From contig NZ_CADIJP010000006.1 in NCBI RefSeq assembly GCF_902859725.1, positions 124,001-188,000 of the forward strand: 64,000 nt of DNA, read 5' to 3'. Origin of the DNA: Achromobacter mucicolens. Its GTDB lineage: Bacteria > Pseudomonadota > Gammaproteobacteria > Burkholderiales > Burkholderiaceae_B. Under the pieces are notes generated by a model. The model was given only the letters and a program-made list of their open reading frames with translations. It was not told the origin of the DNA and searched no databases. The number at the start of each line of letters is the position of its first letter. The stretch's first letter is position 1. The position numbers and the translations under genes are program-made. Shown piece by piece: positions 50,028-59,600 of the stretch.

Positions 50028-50945
50028 ATGAATTACCGCGCCTACGAAGCGCTGCACGCGTTCGTCGAAGGCGGCAGCGTCGCCCAGGCCGCGCTGCGCC
50101 TGCACCGCACCCAGCCCCAGGTCAGCCGCCTGCTGGCGCAGCTGGAAGAAGAAGCCGGCTTCGAAATCTTGCGCAAGACCGGCCGCCGCCTGGAACTTAC
50201 CGACGACGGCCATGAGTTCTACAAGCGCGTCTACGGTCTGCTGCGAGCCCAGGACGCCGTGGCCGACTACGCCGAAGACATGCGCCAGGGCCGTCGCGAC
50301 CGCGTCCGAGTCCTGGCCGCCAACCACATCATCGACGGCCTGGCCATCGAGGCCGTGGGCCGCTGCCGCCTGAAGAATCCCGACTTCACCGCAGCGCTCA
50401 ATGCACGCATGCCCGCGGAACTGCAATGGTGGCTGGCGCAGCAGCAATTCGACCTGGCCCTGGTCCAGCTTCCGCTGGAGCATCCCGCCATCGAAACCGA
50501 GCTGCTATGTCAAAGCGAAATCGTCGCTGTTATGCACCCGGATCACCCGTACGCCAGGCGCTCGCAGATCGGTCCCGAAGACCTGCAGACCGAGCCCTAC
50601 ATCAGCCTGGGCCGCCGCAGCATTCTTGAACAGCGTTGCCTGGCCGCCTTCGAGGCCACCAACGCCGCCGCGCACAGCGAGCTCGAAGTCTCCTTCAGCA
50701 CCATGGCCATCCAGCTGGCGGCCATGAACTGCGGCATTGCGCTGGCCGACCCCATGGCCACGCTCGCGCAACGGCACCTGAACATTGCCGTCAGAAAATT
50801 CCGCCCCACGGTCAAACTGCACTACGGACTCGTTTTTCCCAAAGGCAAACGCCGAAGCCCTGCGACGGAGCAACTGGTCGATGAACTGCACCGCGTAGCG
50901 AAGGAACGGGTTCCTGAACTTCGGCGGCTTTTGAGCAAGGAGTGA
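50028..50945 (+). CDS. LysR-family transcriptional regulator
   Basis: A 305-aa regulator from ATG 50028 with GAGGGGAAG upstream. The winged helix (YRAYEALHAFVEGGSVAQAALRLHRTQPQVSRLLAQLEEEAG) is followed by a full substrate domain. It is divergent from the operon at 45277-49885 and presumably regulates it. It is convergent with the autotransporter gene, with 26 bases between the stops. Confidence 0.93.
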   Translation: MNYRAYEALHAFVEGGSVAQAALRLHRTQPQVSRLLAQLEEEAGFEILRKTGRRLELTDDGHEFYKRVYGLLRAQDAVADYAEDMRQGRRDRVRVLAANHIIDGLAIEAVGRCRLKNPDFTAALNARMPAELQWWLAQQQFDLALVQLPLEHPAIETELLCQSEIVAVMHPDHPYARRSQIGPEDLQTEPYISLGRRSILEQRCLAAFEATNAAAHSELEVSFSTMAIQLAAMNCGIALADPMATLAQRHLNIAVRKFRPTVKLHYGLVFPKGKRRSPATEQLVDELHRVAKERVPELRRLLSKE

Positions 50946-50971
50946 GTGCGGCAGCGATATTTCCCAACAGG

Positions 50972-53900
50972 TCAGAATCGCCACGCCACACGTACGCTCG
51001 CGGCGTGTTCGCGGCTCTCGGATGCGAACTGGCCATCGTAGGACAAGCCGACGCTGCTGTTGCGCCCCAGGGCCATGTCTGCGCCCAATCCCACCAGGGC
51101 CGCGTTGCGCGCGATGGGCGTGCCGGCCACCGTAAACGGCTGGCCTGCGTCGAACGACATCTGGGTTTTGGCATCCACGTCGCCGAAGGCATGACGCCAG
51201 CCCAGCATCGCGGTCAGCCATCCTTGCCGGCCACCCAAATCGAAGTCCTGGCGCGCGCGCAGACCGAGCGAGGTCTGCGTCTGTTGCTGGCGCGAGGCCT
51301 GTCCGGTCAGCGCCGCGTCACCGCCGGTTTCCTGGAAGCCGCGAATGCGCAGGTCGCTCCAGGCCAGCCCGGCGTACGGTTCGAGCGTGAAACCCGCGGT
51401 TGCCGCCCACGAATAGGAAAGCTCGGAGAACAGCTGCACGGTGCTGGCGCCGTAGTCGGCCGTCAATGCATCGGCCTGGCTCGCCGCCTGGCGCCGGGTG
51501 GAAATATCGTGCCAGGTGTAGCCTACGCCGCCCAGCAGGTTCCAGGCGCCGCTGGCGGTCGCGAACGACTTGCCGCCGTAGACCAGGGCACTGTAGCCGC
51601 CGATGTCGGCCTGGCTGCTGCGATCGTCGACCTTGGCCTTGGTATCGGTAAAGCCCACTGCGCCACCCAGCCGCCAGCCCGCGCCGACCGGCTGGTCCGC
51701 GCCGACGAATACGCCGCCGGTATGCTGGCGCCAAGAGGCCGCGTTGCCGTCGCCATCGAAGGTCTGCCAGCCGCCGACGAGCTCGGCCCAGGCAGGCAAG
51801 GCGGCCGATGAGGGCAGCGCGCCCTGCGGCAATGCAGCGCCGCCGGCTTGCGCCGTGGGCGCCCCCGGCAGCAGGCCGGCTCGCAGGTTGGCGCGCAGCC
51901 GTGCCGTAGGCGCCGCGCGCAGGTTGGCCGCCCCCTGGGCCAACGCGCTGCTCACGCTGGCATGGGCTTCGCCCGACAGGCTGTTGAACACGGATTGTGG
52001 CTGGTCGGCAGTCAAGGTCGCGACGTAGCGCCACAGTGCGTGCCCGTCCGGCAGACTGTCGAGTGCCGCGCCGACCGCACGCTGGTTGCCCGTGGCCGCC
52101 GCGCTGGCAAACGAACGGGCTTGCGCCAGTTGCAGATTGACCGAACCGGCGTCGTAACTCAAGACCGGATCGAGAAAGGCGTAGTTGGAGGCCACGCCGT
52201 CGAAGCGGCCCGAGATCGCGTCGGCAGTCAGGATCGTGTAGCGCTGGTTGGGGGTGAAGTTGCCTTGCGGCCCCACGTGCATCACCGAACCGCCCAGATA
52301 GGCGGTGCCTCGAACGTTGACGAGATCGCTCTGGGTGCCCGCCGGTTCGGCTTCGACGCGATAGACCGAGCCGGATGCCAGCCTCAGGTCACCGTTGACG
52401 GTAAGCGTGCCGATGGAATTGCCGGGCGCCAACACGCCGCCGGACGCGACCGTGGTCGGACCCACGGCGCCGTTGCCGCCAAGGACGCCGCCGGTCTGCA
52501 CCTGGACCGGTCCGGCCAGGCTGCCGTTCACCGCCAGCGAGCCGCCGCGCACGGTGGTCAGGCCGGTATTCGTGCTGGCGCCGGTCAACACCAGGTCGCC
52601 AGCGTACAGATCGACGGCGCCCCGGCCGGAGATCTTGCCGCCGTATACCAGTGGCGCGCCAGCGAAATTGAACACCAGCCGGCCGTCGCCCTTGCCCAGG
52701 TGCACGCGCGGGGTGTCGAGCACACCGGCGGCCACCGGCGCCGAGCCGGCCGCGGCGCCCACGTTCAGTACGCCGCGCGACCCGGCGTTGTTGGCGATGA
52801 GAATTACGGGCGCGCGCGCCGTGCCGCCATCGGCCAGCGTCATTTCGCCCTGCCCCAGACGGCCGACGTTCAGGTCGCGCGACGTCTGCCAGAGCGAACC
52901 GGCCCCCGTGACGACCATCGTGCCGTTGGCGCCGTTCAGGTCGCCCAGGATGCCATAGCGGCTTTCGACCCGGGCTCCGCCGGAGACAATGGCCGCGCCC
53001 CGGGCGCCCGCATTGTGGGCGACGAAGAAGTCGCCGCTGTTCACCCAGGCCGCGCCGCCGCTCAGCGTTGCGCTGCTGTTGGAGCCGTTTTCGGTGCCGA
53101 CGTAGCCATCGGTGCTGTCCAGGCGCGCGCCGCCGCTCATCTGCAGGGTGCCATTGCCGACGTTGCCCACGTAAACCACGCCGGCGCTATTCAAACGCGT
53201 AGCCGCTCCGTCCAGCGTGGCAGTGCCGGACGAACCGGCCTCGTGACCGATCAGCACGCCTTGCGCCGTCACCGCCGCGCCTCCCGACATGACCAGCGAG
53301 CCGGTACCGGCATAGCCGACGCTGATCCGGTCGCTGGAGGTCAGCGACGAGCCCGTACCGGTGAGGGTCAGCGCGCCGCTGGCATTGACCGCGTCACCCA
53401 ATCGGACCTGGCCCGCAGTGGCCTTGGCGCCGCCGCTGATGTCCAGGCGGCCTACGGCCGCCACGGCGCCCGTATCGTTGCGGTCACCGCCGATGGTGAG
53501 GGTGTTGACCCCCATCGTCGTGCCCGCACCTCTGAGCACGATGCCGCCGCTAGCCGAACCGCCTCGGCCGAGCACGGTATCGCCTGCGACCATCGCGCCC
53601 TGGTTTTCAACCGTGATCAGGCCCGTGCCCCGCGCGCCAACGAAAAGCGCGCCGGAGGTGCTGAACAGGGAATTCAGGCCTGTGACCGTGATGTCGCCCC
53701 GGCTGCCGGCGTACAGGCCCATTGTCACCTGGCCCAGCGACGACAGTTGCGCGCCAGAGGCCACATTGACGGCGCCCGCGCCCTGACTGCCGACGGTCAA
53801 CTGGCCGGAGGCGATCCACTGCGCCTCGTTCGCCAACGTCGCCGAACCGCTGGACCCCGCGCTGGTCGCAAGCACCGCCGTACCGGTCTGCAGCAGCGTG

Positions 53901-54520
53901 TCCTTGTCCGCGGCGTCGACTACGCCAGTGCCCGAAGCGCCTATCTCCAGCGCGGTGAGGGTCGCGGAGGCCCGGTCGCGCAATTGCAGGGTGCCGTGCG
54001 ATCCCTGTTCGCTCCCCAGGTAGACCTGAACGCCGTTGAACGAAGCGCCGCCGGACAGCGACACCTGAGCGCGGCCGAAACTGCCGATGACCGACAACGC
54101 CGTGTCCGTCCACGACTGGCCATTGGCCAGGTTCATCGTGACCAGGGAGGTGCTGCTGTTGGACAGGACACTCAGATCGCTCCGCAGGCTTGCGCCGGGA
54201 TCGAAATCTAGCGTGGCGCTGCCCCCGGTGCCCAGGTAGAACATCCCGACCTGTTGCGTGCCATCCAGGCGCACTGTCTGAACGGCGCCCGGCACCGTGC
54301 CCAGGAAGACGTTGTCCCCCATCCCGGGCGCAGACGACACGTCCCAGTTGCCGGCCGTGGTCCATCGGGTATCGGCGCCGCCCCCGGCGACCCAGAAATG
54401 CGGCGACCCTTGCGCATGCACCGTGGAGGTGACACTCGCAAGCAGCGCGGCAGTGAGCGAAAGCGACCACGGCCAGCCGCCGGAACGCACGGCGGAAGCA
54501 ATCAAGGATTGTTTTTTCAT
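50972..54520 (-). CDS. Type V autotransporter (AT-1)
   Basis: The 1,182-aa protein starts at ATG 54520 with a signal peptide (1-36, ending TVHA). The passenger (about 40-880) is rich in Gly/Ala/Ser/Thr with repeated 'SGGA..' and 'G..VVSGGAR' type beta-helix repeats. These are followed by the autotransporter-associated GGVLGGNGAVGPTTVASGG and LAPGNSIGTLTVNGDL sequences. The C-terminal beta-barrel (about 915-1182) ends VAWRF, with the aromatic terminus needed for outer-membrane assembly. It is likely an adhesin or surface protein. It is a paralogue of the second autotransporter, sharing barrel blocks such as DDRSSQAD, YGGKSF and FTVAGTPIARNAAL. Confidence 0.94.
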   Translation of the reverse strand: MKKQSLIASAVRSGGWPWSLSLTAALLASVTSTVHAQGSPHFWVAGGGADTRWTTAGNWDVSSAPGMGDNVFLGTVPGAVQTVRLDGTQQVGMFYLGTGGSATLDFDPGASLRSDLSVLSNSSTSLVTMNLANGQSWTDTALSVIGSFGRAQVSLSGGASFNGVQVYLGSEQGSHGTLQLRDRASATLTALEIGASGTGVVDAADKDTLLQTGTAVLATSAGSSGSATLANEAQWIASGQLTVGSQGAGAVNVASGAQLSSLGQVTMGLYAGSRGDITVTGLNSLFSTSGALFVGARGTGLITVENQGAMVAGDTVLGRGGSASGGIVLRGAGTTMGVNTLTIGGDRNDTGAVAAVGRLDISGGAKATAGQVRLGDAVNASGALTLTGTGSSLTSSDRISVGYAGTGSLVMSGGAAVTAQGVLIGHEAGSSGTATLDGAATRLNSAGVVYVGNVGNGTLQMSGGARLDSTDGYVGTENGSNSSATLSGGAAWVNSGDFFVAHNAGARGAAIVSGGARVESRYGILGDLNGANGTMVVTGAGSLWQTSRDLNVGRLGQGEMTLADGGTARAPVILIANNAGSRGVLNVGAAAGSAPVAAGVLDTPRVHLGKGDGRLVFNFAGAPLVYGGKISGRGAVDLYAGDLVLTGASTNTGLTTVRGGSLAVNGSLAGPVQVQTGGVLGGNGAVGPTTVASGGVLAPGNSIGTLTVNGDLRLASGSVYRVEAEPAGTQSDLVNVRGTAYLGGSVMHVGPQGNFTPNQRYTILTADAISGRFDGVASNYAFLDPVLSYDAGSVNLQLAQARSFASAAATGNQRAVGAALDSLPDGHALWRYVATLTADQPQSVFNSLSGEAHASVSSALAQGAANLRAAPTARLRANLRAGLLPGAPTAQAGGAALPQGALPSSAALPAWAELVGGWQTFDGDGNAASWRQHTGGVFVGADQPVGAGWRLGGAVGFTDTKAKVDDRSSQADIGGYSALVYGGKSFATASGAWNLLGGVGYTWHDISTRRQAASQADALTADYGASTVQLFSELSYSWAATAGFTLEPYAGLAWSDLRIRGFQETGGDAALTGQASRQQQTQTSLGLRARQDFDLGGRQGWLTAMLGWRHAFGDVDAKTQMSFDAGQPFTVAGTPIARNAALVGLGADMALGRNSSVGLSYDGQFASESREHAASVRVAWRF

Positions 54521-54726
54521 AATGGACTCGGCCAACCGATAAAAATCCCCTCCTTGAATGGCATCGCTGGCGGAAGGGTTCCATATCAATTGACGACGCT
54601 TTTCGCCCGCGCTTAAATCCGCGTCCACATTTTCAGATTCTTGACGGTACGCCGTGCCGCCGTCTGTCTGCGCGCGGCGGCGCCTTGTGCGGCCGTCACA
54701 TAGAGCGCGGCCACGAGCGGCCGCGA

Positions 54727-55623
54727 TCAGCCCGGCCCGTCGCTCGCCGCAGCCAGCAAGGGCACGATGATGTCGCTGATCGGCGTGGACAGGCCGTGGG
54801 CCCGGGCACGACGCGAGATCACGCCGTTTCGTATATCCCATTCCAGTGGCCGGCCGGCTTCGCGGTCCGTCAGGATGGACGTGCTCAGGTCGGGGGAAGC
54901 GGCCTGAAACCTGGCGAGGATTTCCTGCGGGACCTCGTCCCCAAGTTTTGCGCCTTCCGCGCGCGCGACCGACAGGCACTCTTGCAAATACGCCAAGGCG
55001 AGCTCGGCGATGTCCGGCCGGGCAAACATGCCCGCGCGGCGATGCGTAAGGGCCATGAGGCCAGCGACTGCGTTTTGCAACAGCTTGCGCCAAGCCACAG
55101 ACTGGAAATCTTCGGTGATGTCCACTACGCACTGAGTACCCTGCAGCGCCTCGGCAACCACGTGAGCTGCCGGCAAGTCGGGCAGGCTCAGGCGCGCGTC
55201 CCCGCGCAAACGCACCGAGCCGTCGGCTTGCGCCTGCGCGGGGAACCACACGACAGCGGGGATGATCCGCGCGGGCGGCGCATGCGTTGCAACCGCTTCC
55301 AATTGCTCGACGCCATTCTGCAACACGCAGACCACGGTATCCGGCCGGCACAATGCCGCGAGCCATCCCGATGCAGCCTCGGTCTGCGTCGCCTTGACCG
55401 CGAGGAAAACGAGGTCCATCTTGCGACCGGCCTGGTCCGGATCCGTCAGCACAGGGCCAGGAACGTCGACGCGGCGATCGCCATCCAGGAGCGTCAGCCG
55501 GTCGCGGGGCGTGCGGCCGCACAAGACAGGTGTGCGGCCGGCCTGATGCAGCGCGGCGGCAACCGTTGTGCCGATGGCGCCCGGACCAACGATGGCGATT
55601 GCGATGTCTGTTGCGGGTGTCAT
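54727..55623 (-). CDS. Ketopantoate reductase-family (ApbA/PanE) oxidoreductase
   Basis: A 298-aa protein with IAIVGPGAIGTTVAAAL, then LVFLAVKATQTEAASG, LQNGVEQLEAVA and a C-terminal domain with WRKLLQNAVAGLMAL. It has the length and motifs of PanE, which reduces 2-dehydropantoate with NADPH in pantothenate synthesis, but related members act on other 2-oxo acids. It lies between two autotransporter genes, with no pantothenate genes nearby, so the role is open. It is unlikely to be co-transcribed with the autotransporter, whose start is 206 bases away. Confidence 0.87.
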   Translation of the reverse strand: MTPATDIAIAIVGPGAIGTTVAAALHQAGRTPVLCGRTPRDRLTLLDGDRRVDVPGPVLTDPDQAGRKMDLVFLAVKATQTEAASGWLAALCRPDTVVCVLQNGVEQLEAVATHAPPARIIPAVVWFPAQAQADGSVRLRGDARLSLPDLPAAHVVAEALQGTQCVVDITEDFQSVAWRKLLQNAVAGLMALTHRRAGMFARPDIAELALAYLQECLSVARAEGAKLGDEVPQEILARFQAASPDLSTSILTDREAGRPLEWDIRNGVISRRARAHGLSTPISDIIVPLLAAASDGPG

Positions 55624-55752
55624 GGCATGACCTCCTTATTGGCTTGCAAACGACACCTTAAAGCGAAAACGTTGTCTGCCACCTGAAGACAAGCCCGCCT
55701 TCCAAGGCTGCTGGCACGTCAAAAGACCGCCAAGCCACTGGCGCAGGCCCGC

Positions 55753-56490
55753 TTACCAGCGAATCGTGTAGGGCCTGTCTCCCAGCCCCCATACGCCATC
55801 TTTTCGTTCCAGCATGATGTGGCGGGTCTGCCATTCGTCCGGCTGGTCCTTGGGGGGAAAGCCGCTTATCTGAGGATAGAAGGCTGGGTCCGCCGCCCAA
55901 CCCGCGGTGGCGCGATCCAGCCGCCATTCGAACTTGACCGCCGAAACCGCGTTGGGGTTATCGTCGAACGGATTCTTGCCTGGCTTGGTGTAGTTGAGGA
56001 TCTTGCCCACTTGCAGGCCGGGCGCGCAGAACTTCGCGGTGTAAAGCACTTTGGAACCGATGTGGGCCTCTCCGTCCGTGTAGTACGCGCGGCCTTTTTC
56101 GGTCAGCGTCATGTGGCTGGTGGCGTCTTCGGGGTTCTCTCCCGGTTTGGGCGGTGAACCGTCGCCGTCGGCACTGACGCGCTTGACCGTGATGAGCTGG
56201 TGTTTGATCAACCCTTGCACGATCTTGTCCTGCTCTTGCAGGAAGACGGTATAGACATCCGTCGGCAAGGGACGCACACCCACCACGTTGACGCAGGCGC
56301 TGCCCGGCGCGTTGGTGGGCGTCGCCATGGCGTCGACCAGGATCTTGTGTATCTTGCTTTCGGTCAGGCCCGGACCCAGCGGGGATTCATTCCAGGCATA
56401 AACCGCCGCGCCTGCGGCGATGGCCAGACCCAGGGCCCAGACCTTGCGCGGAATTCGGCGGCGTTTGGTCGTGCGCGGCTTCTGAATCAT
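55753..56490 (-). CDS. Membrane-anchored periplasmic protein of unknown function
   Basis: A 245-aa protein from ATG 56490 with AAGGAAGGGA upstream. A basic N-terminus (KPRTTKRRRIPRK) leads into one hydrophobic helix (about residues 17-33, VWALGLAIAAGAAVYAW), so the rest should face the periplasm. The mature part has ACVNVVGVRPLP, TLTEKGRAYYTDG and CAPGLQVGKILNY, with two conserved-looking cysteines. No family is recognised. It lies between the two autotransporter genes, but a strong terminator separates it from the right-hand one. Confidence 0.7.
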   Translation of the reverse strand: MIQKPRTTKRRRIPRKVWALGLAIAAGAAVYAWNESPLGPGLTESKIHKILVDAMATPTNAPGSACVNVVGVRPLPTDVYTVFLQEQDKIVQGLIKHQLITVKRVSADGDGSPPKPGENPEDATSHMTLTEKGRAYYTDGEAHIGSKVLYTAKFCAPGLQVGKILNYTKPGKNPFDDNPNAVSAVKFEWRLDRATAGWAADPAFYPQISGFPPKDQPDEWQTRHIMLERKDGVWGLGDRPYTIRW

Positions 56491-56602
56491 TCCCTTCCTT
56501 ACGGCTTGTCGTCTGGCGATAGTAACGCGGGACAAAAGGGGCCTGCCAAGAGCCGCCAACACCCGAACGGCCCCCAAATCCTGAACGCAGAACATCGCGG
56601 AT

Positions 56603-56635
56603 AAAAAAATGGGGCGCCGCAGCGCCCCACTTTTT
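56603..56635. terminator. Bidirectional intrinsic terminator
   Basis: An eight-base-pair GC stem (TGGGGCGC and its complement) with a four-base loop has an A-run on one side and a T-run on the other. On the minus strand it gives a stem followed by TTTTTTT, placed 10 bases after the second autotransporter's stop. It is the clearest rho-independent terminator in the window. Confidence 0.88.
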
Positions 56636-56644
56636 ACCCGTCCA

Positions 56645-59600
56645 TCAATAACGCCAGCGCAGGTTCAGCGAGCCGCCATGCTCGCGGTTTCCGCCGCCGT
56701 ACTGGCCGCTGTAGGTCAGCGCGAGCGTCGTGTCGCGCGACATGGCGACCTCGGCGCCCAGCTCGGCCAGCGCCGCGTTGCGTGCGATGGGCGTGCCGGC
56801 CACCGTAAACGTCTGGCTACCCTCGAATGCCATGGTCGTCTCGGCCGCCAGGCCGCCAAAGGCATGGCGCCAGCCGGCCATGGCGTGCAGGCGCGCCTCT
56901 GCGTCTCCGATGTTGAAGTCGGTCTGTGTGCGCAGGCCCAGCGTGCTGCTGGTCTGCTTGTCGCTGCTGCTGTGACCGTTCAAGGCCGCCGAACCGCCGG
57001 ATTCCGAGAACGCGCGCGTGCGCAGATCGCTCCACGCAAAGCCCACGAAGGGCTCGATGCGGGTGCTATCGGTCAGCGGCAAGGCATAGCCCACTTCCGC
57101 AAAGAGCTGCGCGGTGCTGGCGCCGTAGTCGGACGTCAGCTTCTCCAGTTCGCCCGCCACGCTGGCGTAGCGGGTGGTGCCGACGTCGTGCCAGGTGTAG
57201 GCAGCGCCCGCCAGGAAGTTCAGCTTGCCCACGCCGGCCGCGAACGACTTGCCGCCATACAGCGTTGCGCTGTAGCCCGACACGTCCGCGTTCGAAGAAC
57301 GGTCATCGACGTTGATCTTGCTGTCGGTGTAGCCCACCGCGCCGCCCAGGCGCCAGCCGCTCTGCCCGATCTCGTGGTCGGCGCCCACGAAAATGCCGCC
57401 CGTGTGCTGGCGCACTTGCGCGGCATTGCCGTTGTCCTTCTGCGTCTGCCAATTGCCGATCAGCTCCGCCCACGCGGGCTGCGCATTGGACGACGGCAAG
57501 GCGGATGCGGGCAGCGGGCCACCCGCTTGCGCGGTGGGCGCGCCCTGGCGCATGCCGGCGTTCAGGTTCGCGCGCAGACGCTGCATCGGCAGCGTGCGCG
57601 GCGACGCCGTGCCGCTCATCAGGTTGGACGCTACGCTGGCGTGGGCCTCACCGGTCAGGCTGTTGAATACCTGGGGCGGCAGGCCTTCGGGCAACGTCAG
57701 GATGTATTCGTGCAATGCGCTGCCCACCGGCAGGCTGTCCAGCGCATTGGCGACCGAACGCTGGTTCGATGTGATGGCGGCTTCAGCGAACGCGATCGGC
57801 GTGCCGGGCGTGCCTGTGTTACCGGGCGTGCTTGGATTGACGGGTGTGCCTGGATTAACGGGCGTGCCTGGATCAACGGGCGAACCGGGAGCGTCCGGCG
57901 TGGCGGGCGTGCCCCCGCCCGTCTGTTTGCGATCCAGCTGCAGCGTGACCTGCTTGGCGCCGTAGTTCAGCGTCGGCGTCAGGTAAGCGAAGTTTGACGA
58001 CACCGAGTCGAATGTGCCGTTGAGCGTATTGGCAGCCAGGATGGTGTATTTCTGGGTGGACTTGAATCCGCCGTCCGGCCCGACATGCAGCACGGAACCG
58101 GCCAGGTTGGCGCGTCCCGTGACTTGCACCCGCGAGCTCGCCGACGAGGCGGGATCTGCCGTCACGTTGTAGGCCGAGCCCGGCGAGAAGGTAAGGTCAC
58201 CCGCGACCGTGAGCGGTGCCGTGCTGCTGGGCGACAGTGTTGCGCCGCTTTGCAGCGTGGTAGTGCCGACCTGGCCCGAGCCCGACAGCGAAGCGCCGCT
58301 GCCAATGATCAATGCACCGCCGAGCACGCCGCCGGCCATATTCAGCCCACCGGCCTGCACCGTCAAGGCGCCCGAGTAAGCGCTGCCATCGCCAGACAGA
58401 TTGAGCATGCCCGCGCCCGTCTTGAGCAACCCGCCCTGCCCACTGATATCACCCAAAAGCGTCAGGTCATTGTCGGCGTGCAGGTTCAGGTCGCTTTGCA
58501 GTTTGATCGTGTTTGAGATGGCCATCGGCGCGGTGGTCGACAGGGTCACGCCGCTGCTTGCGTTGACCGTCAGCGGACCGCTGCCCAAGGCGCCCGGGTT
58601 GGTGATGACCAGATCGCCGGACTTCAGGTTGACACCGCCGCCATGCGTGTTCACGCCGCTCAACACCAGGGTCTTGCCGGTGTCATTGGTCAGCGAGCCG
58701 ATGCCGCTCAGTGTGCCGGACAGCGTCATCGCGTGGCTGCCGCCCAGCGTCAGGTTGGCGCCAAGCGCCACATTCTTGTCCAGCGTCAGGTCCGTCAGCG
58801 CCGCCAGCGTGCTGTCGCCCGTGACACTGATCCCACCCGTTCCCAGCGCCCCGGCGCCGCTGACCGTCAACGTGCCGCCATTGATCTCCGTGCCGCCGGT
58901 ATAGAGGTTGCTGGCATGACTGAGCACCAGCTCGCTGGCGCCCGACTTGACGAGACCGCCGGTGCCGGAGAGCTGGCCGCTGAGCGTAATCTGGTTAGTG
59001 CCATCCACCGTCAGCTTGGCCGGTCCCAGCACGATGTCGTTGGCGACATCCACACCGGCCAGGGCCGCGCGCAGCGCACCGCCGTTGGCCGAGACCGCGC
59101 TGCTCCCGAACGCCGCATTGTTGTCGACCGCCAGAGAGCCGCCATTCAGTTGCACCGACGAGCCCGCACCGCTAGAGAATTGGCCGATGAGCGTCCATGC
59201 GCCGCTACCGACTGCCAATCGCTTGAAGTTGATGTAGCTAGCGCCATCGATCACGCCGACGTCGCCAATTCCCGTTACGCCGCCGACACCATTCAACAGG
59301 TTGAGGATGCCGTTGCCGCCCGCGCCGCCATCAACCATGCCCGTCGCGGCGAACGTGACGGTCGAGCCCATTACCGCCAGTTGGACGGCGGTGCCCTGCC
59401 CCCGGCTCACGCTGGAACCCGTCAGGGCGTTAAAGATGTTCGTGCCCACACCCGCGCCCAGCGACACGCTGCCGTTGATGGTTCCGGCATTGGTGAACAC
59501 GTTCCCGGTATGCCCCCCCGCGACCAACGCGTCGAGACCTTGGAAAGCCACGCGGCCGGTAATGGTGCCGGTGTTCGTCATGTTGACTCCCGGTCCGTTC

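Noticed and set aside
51848-54211. A 787-residue plus-strand frame opposite AT-1
   Set aside because: Same cause: low-complexity, repeat-rich sense gene in GC-rich DNA leaves the opposite frame open. No start context or domain supports it.
57806-57895. The tandem repeats considered as a CRISPR array
   Set aside because: Units are contiguous 18-mers with no spacers, and they lie inside an open reading frame as a Pro/Gly-rich linker.
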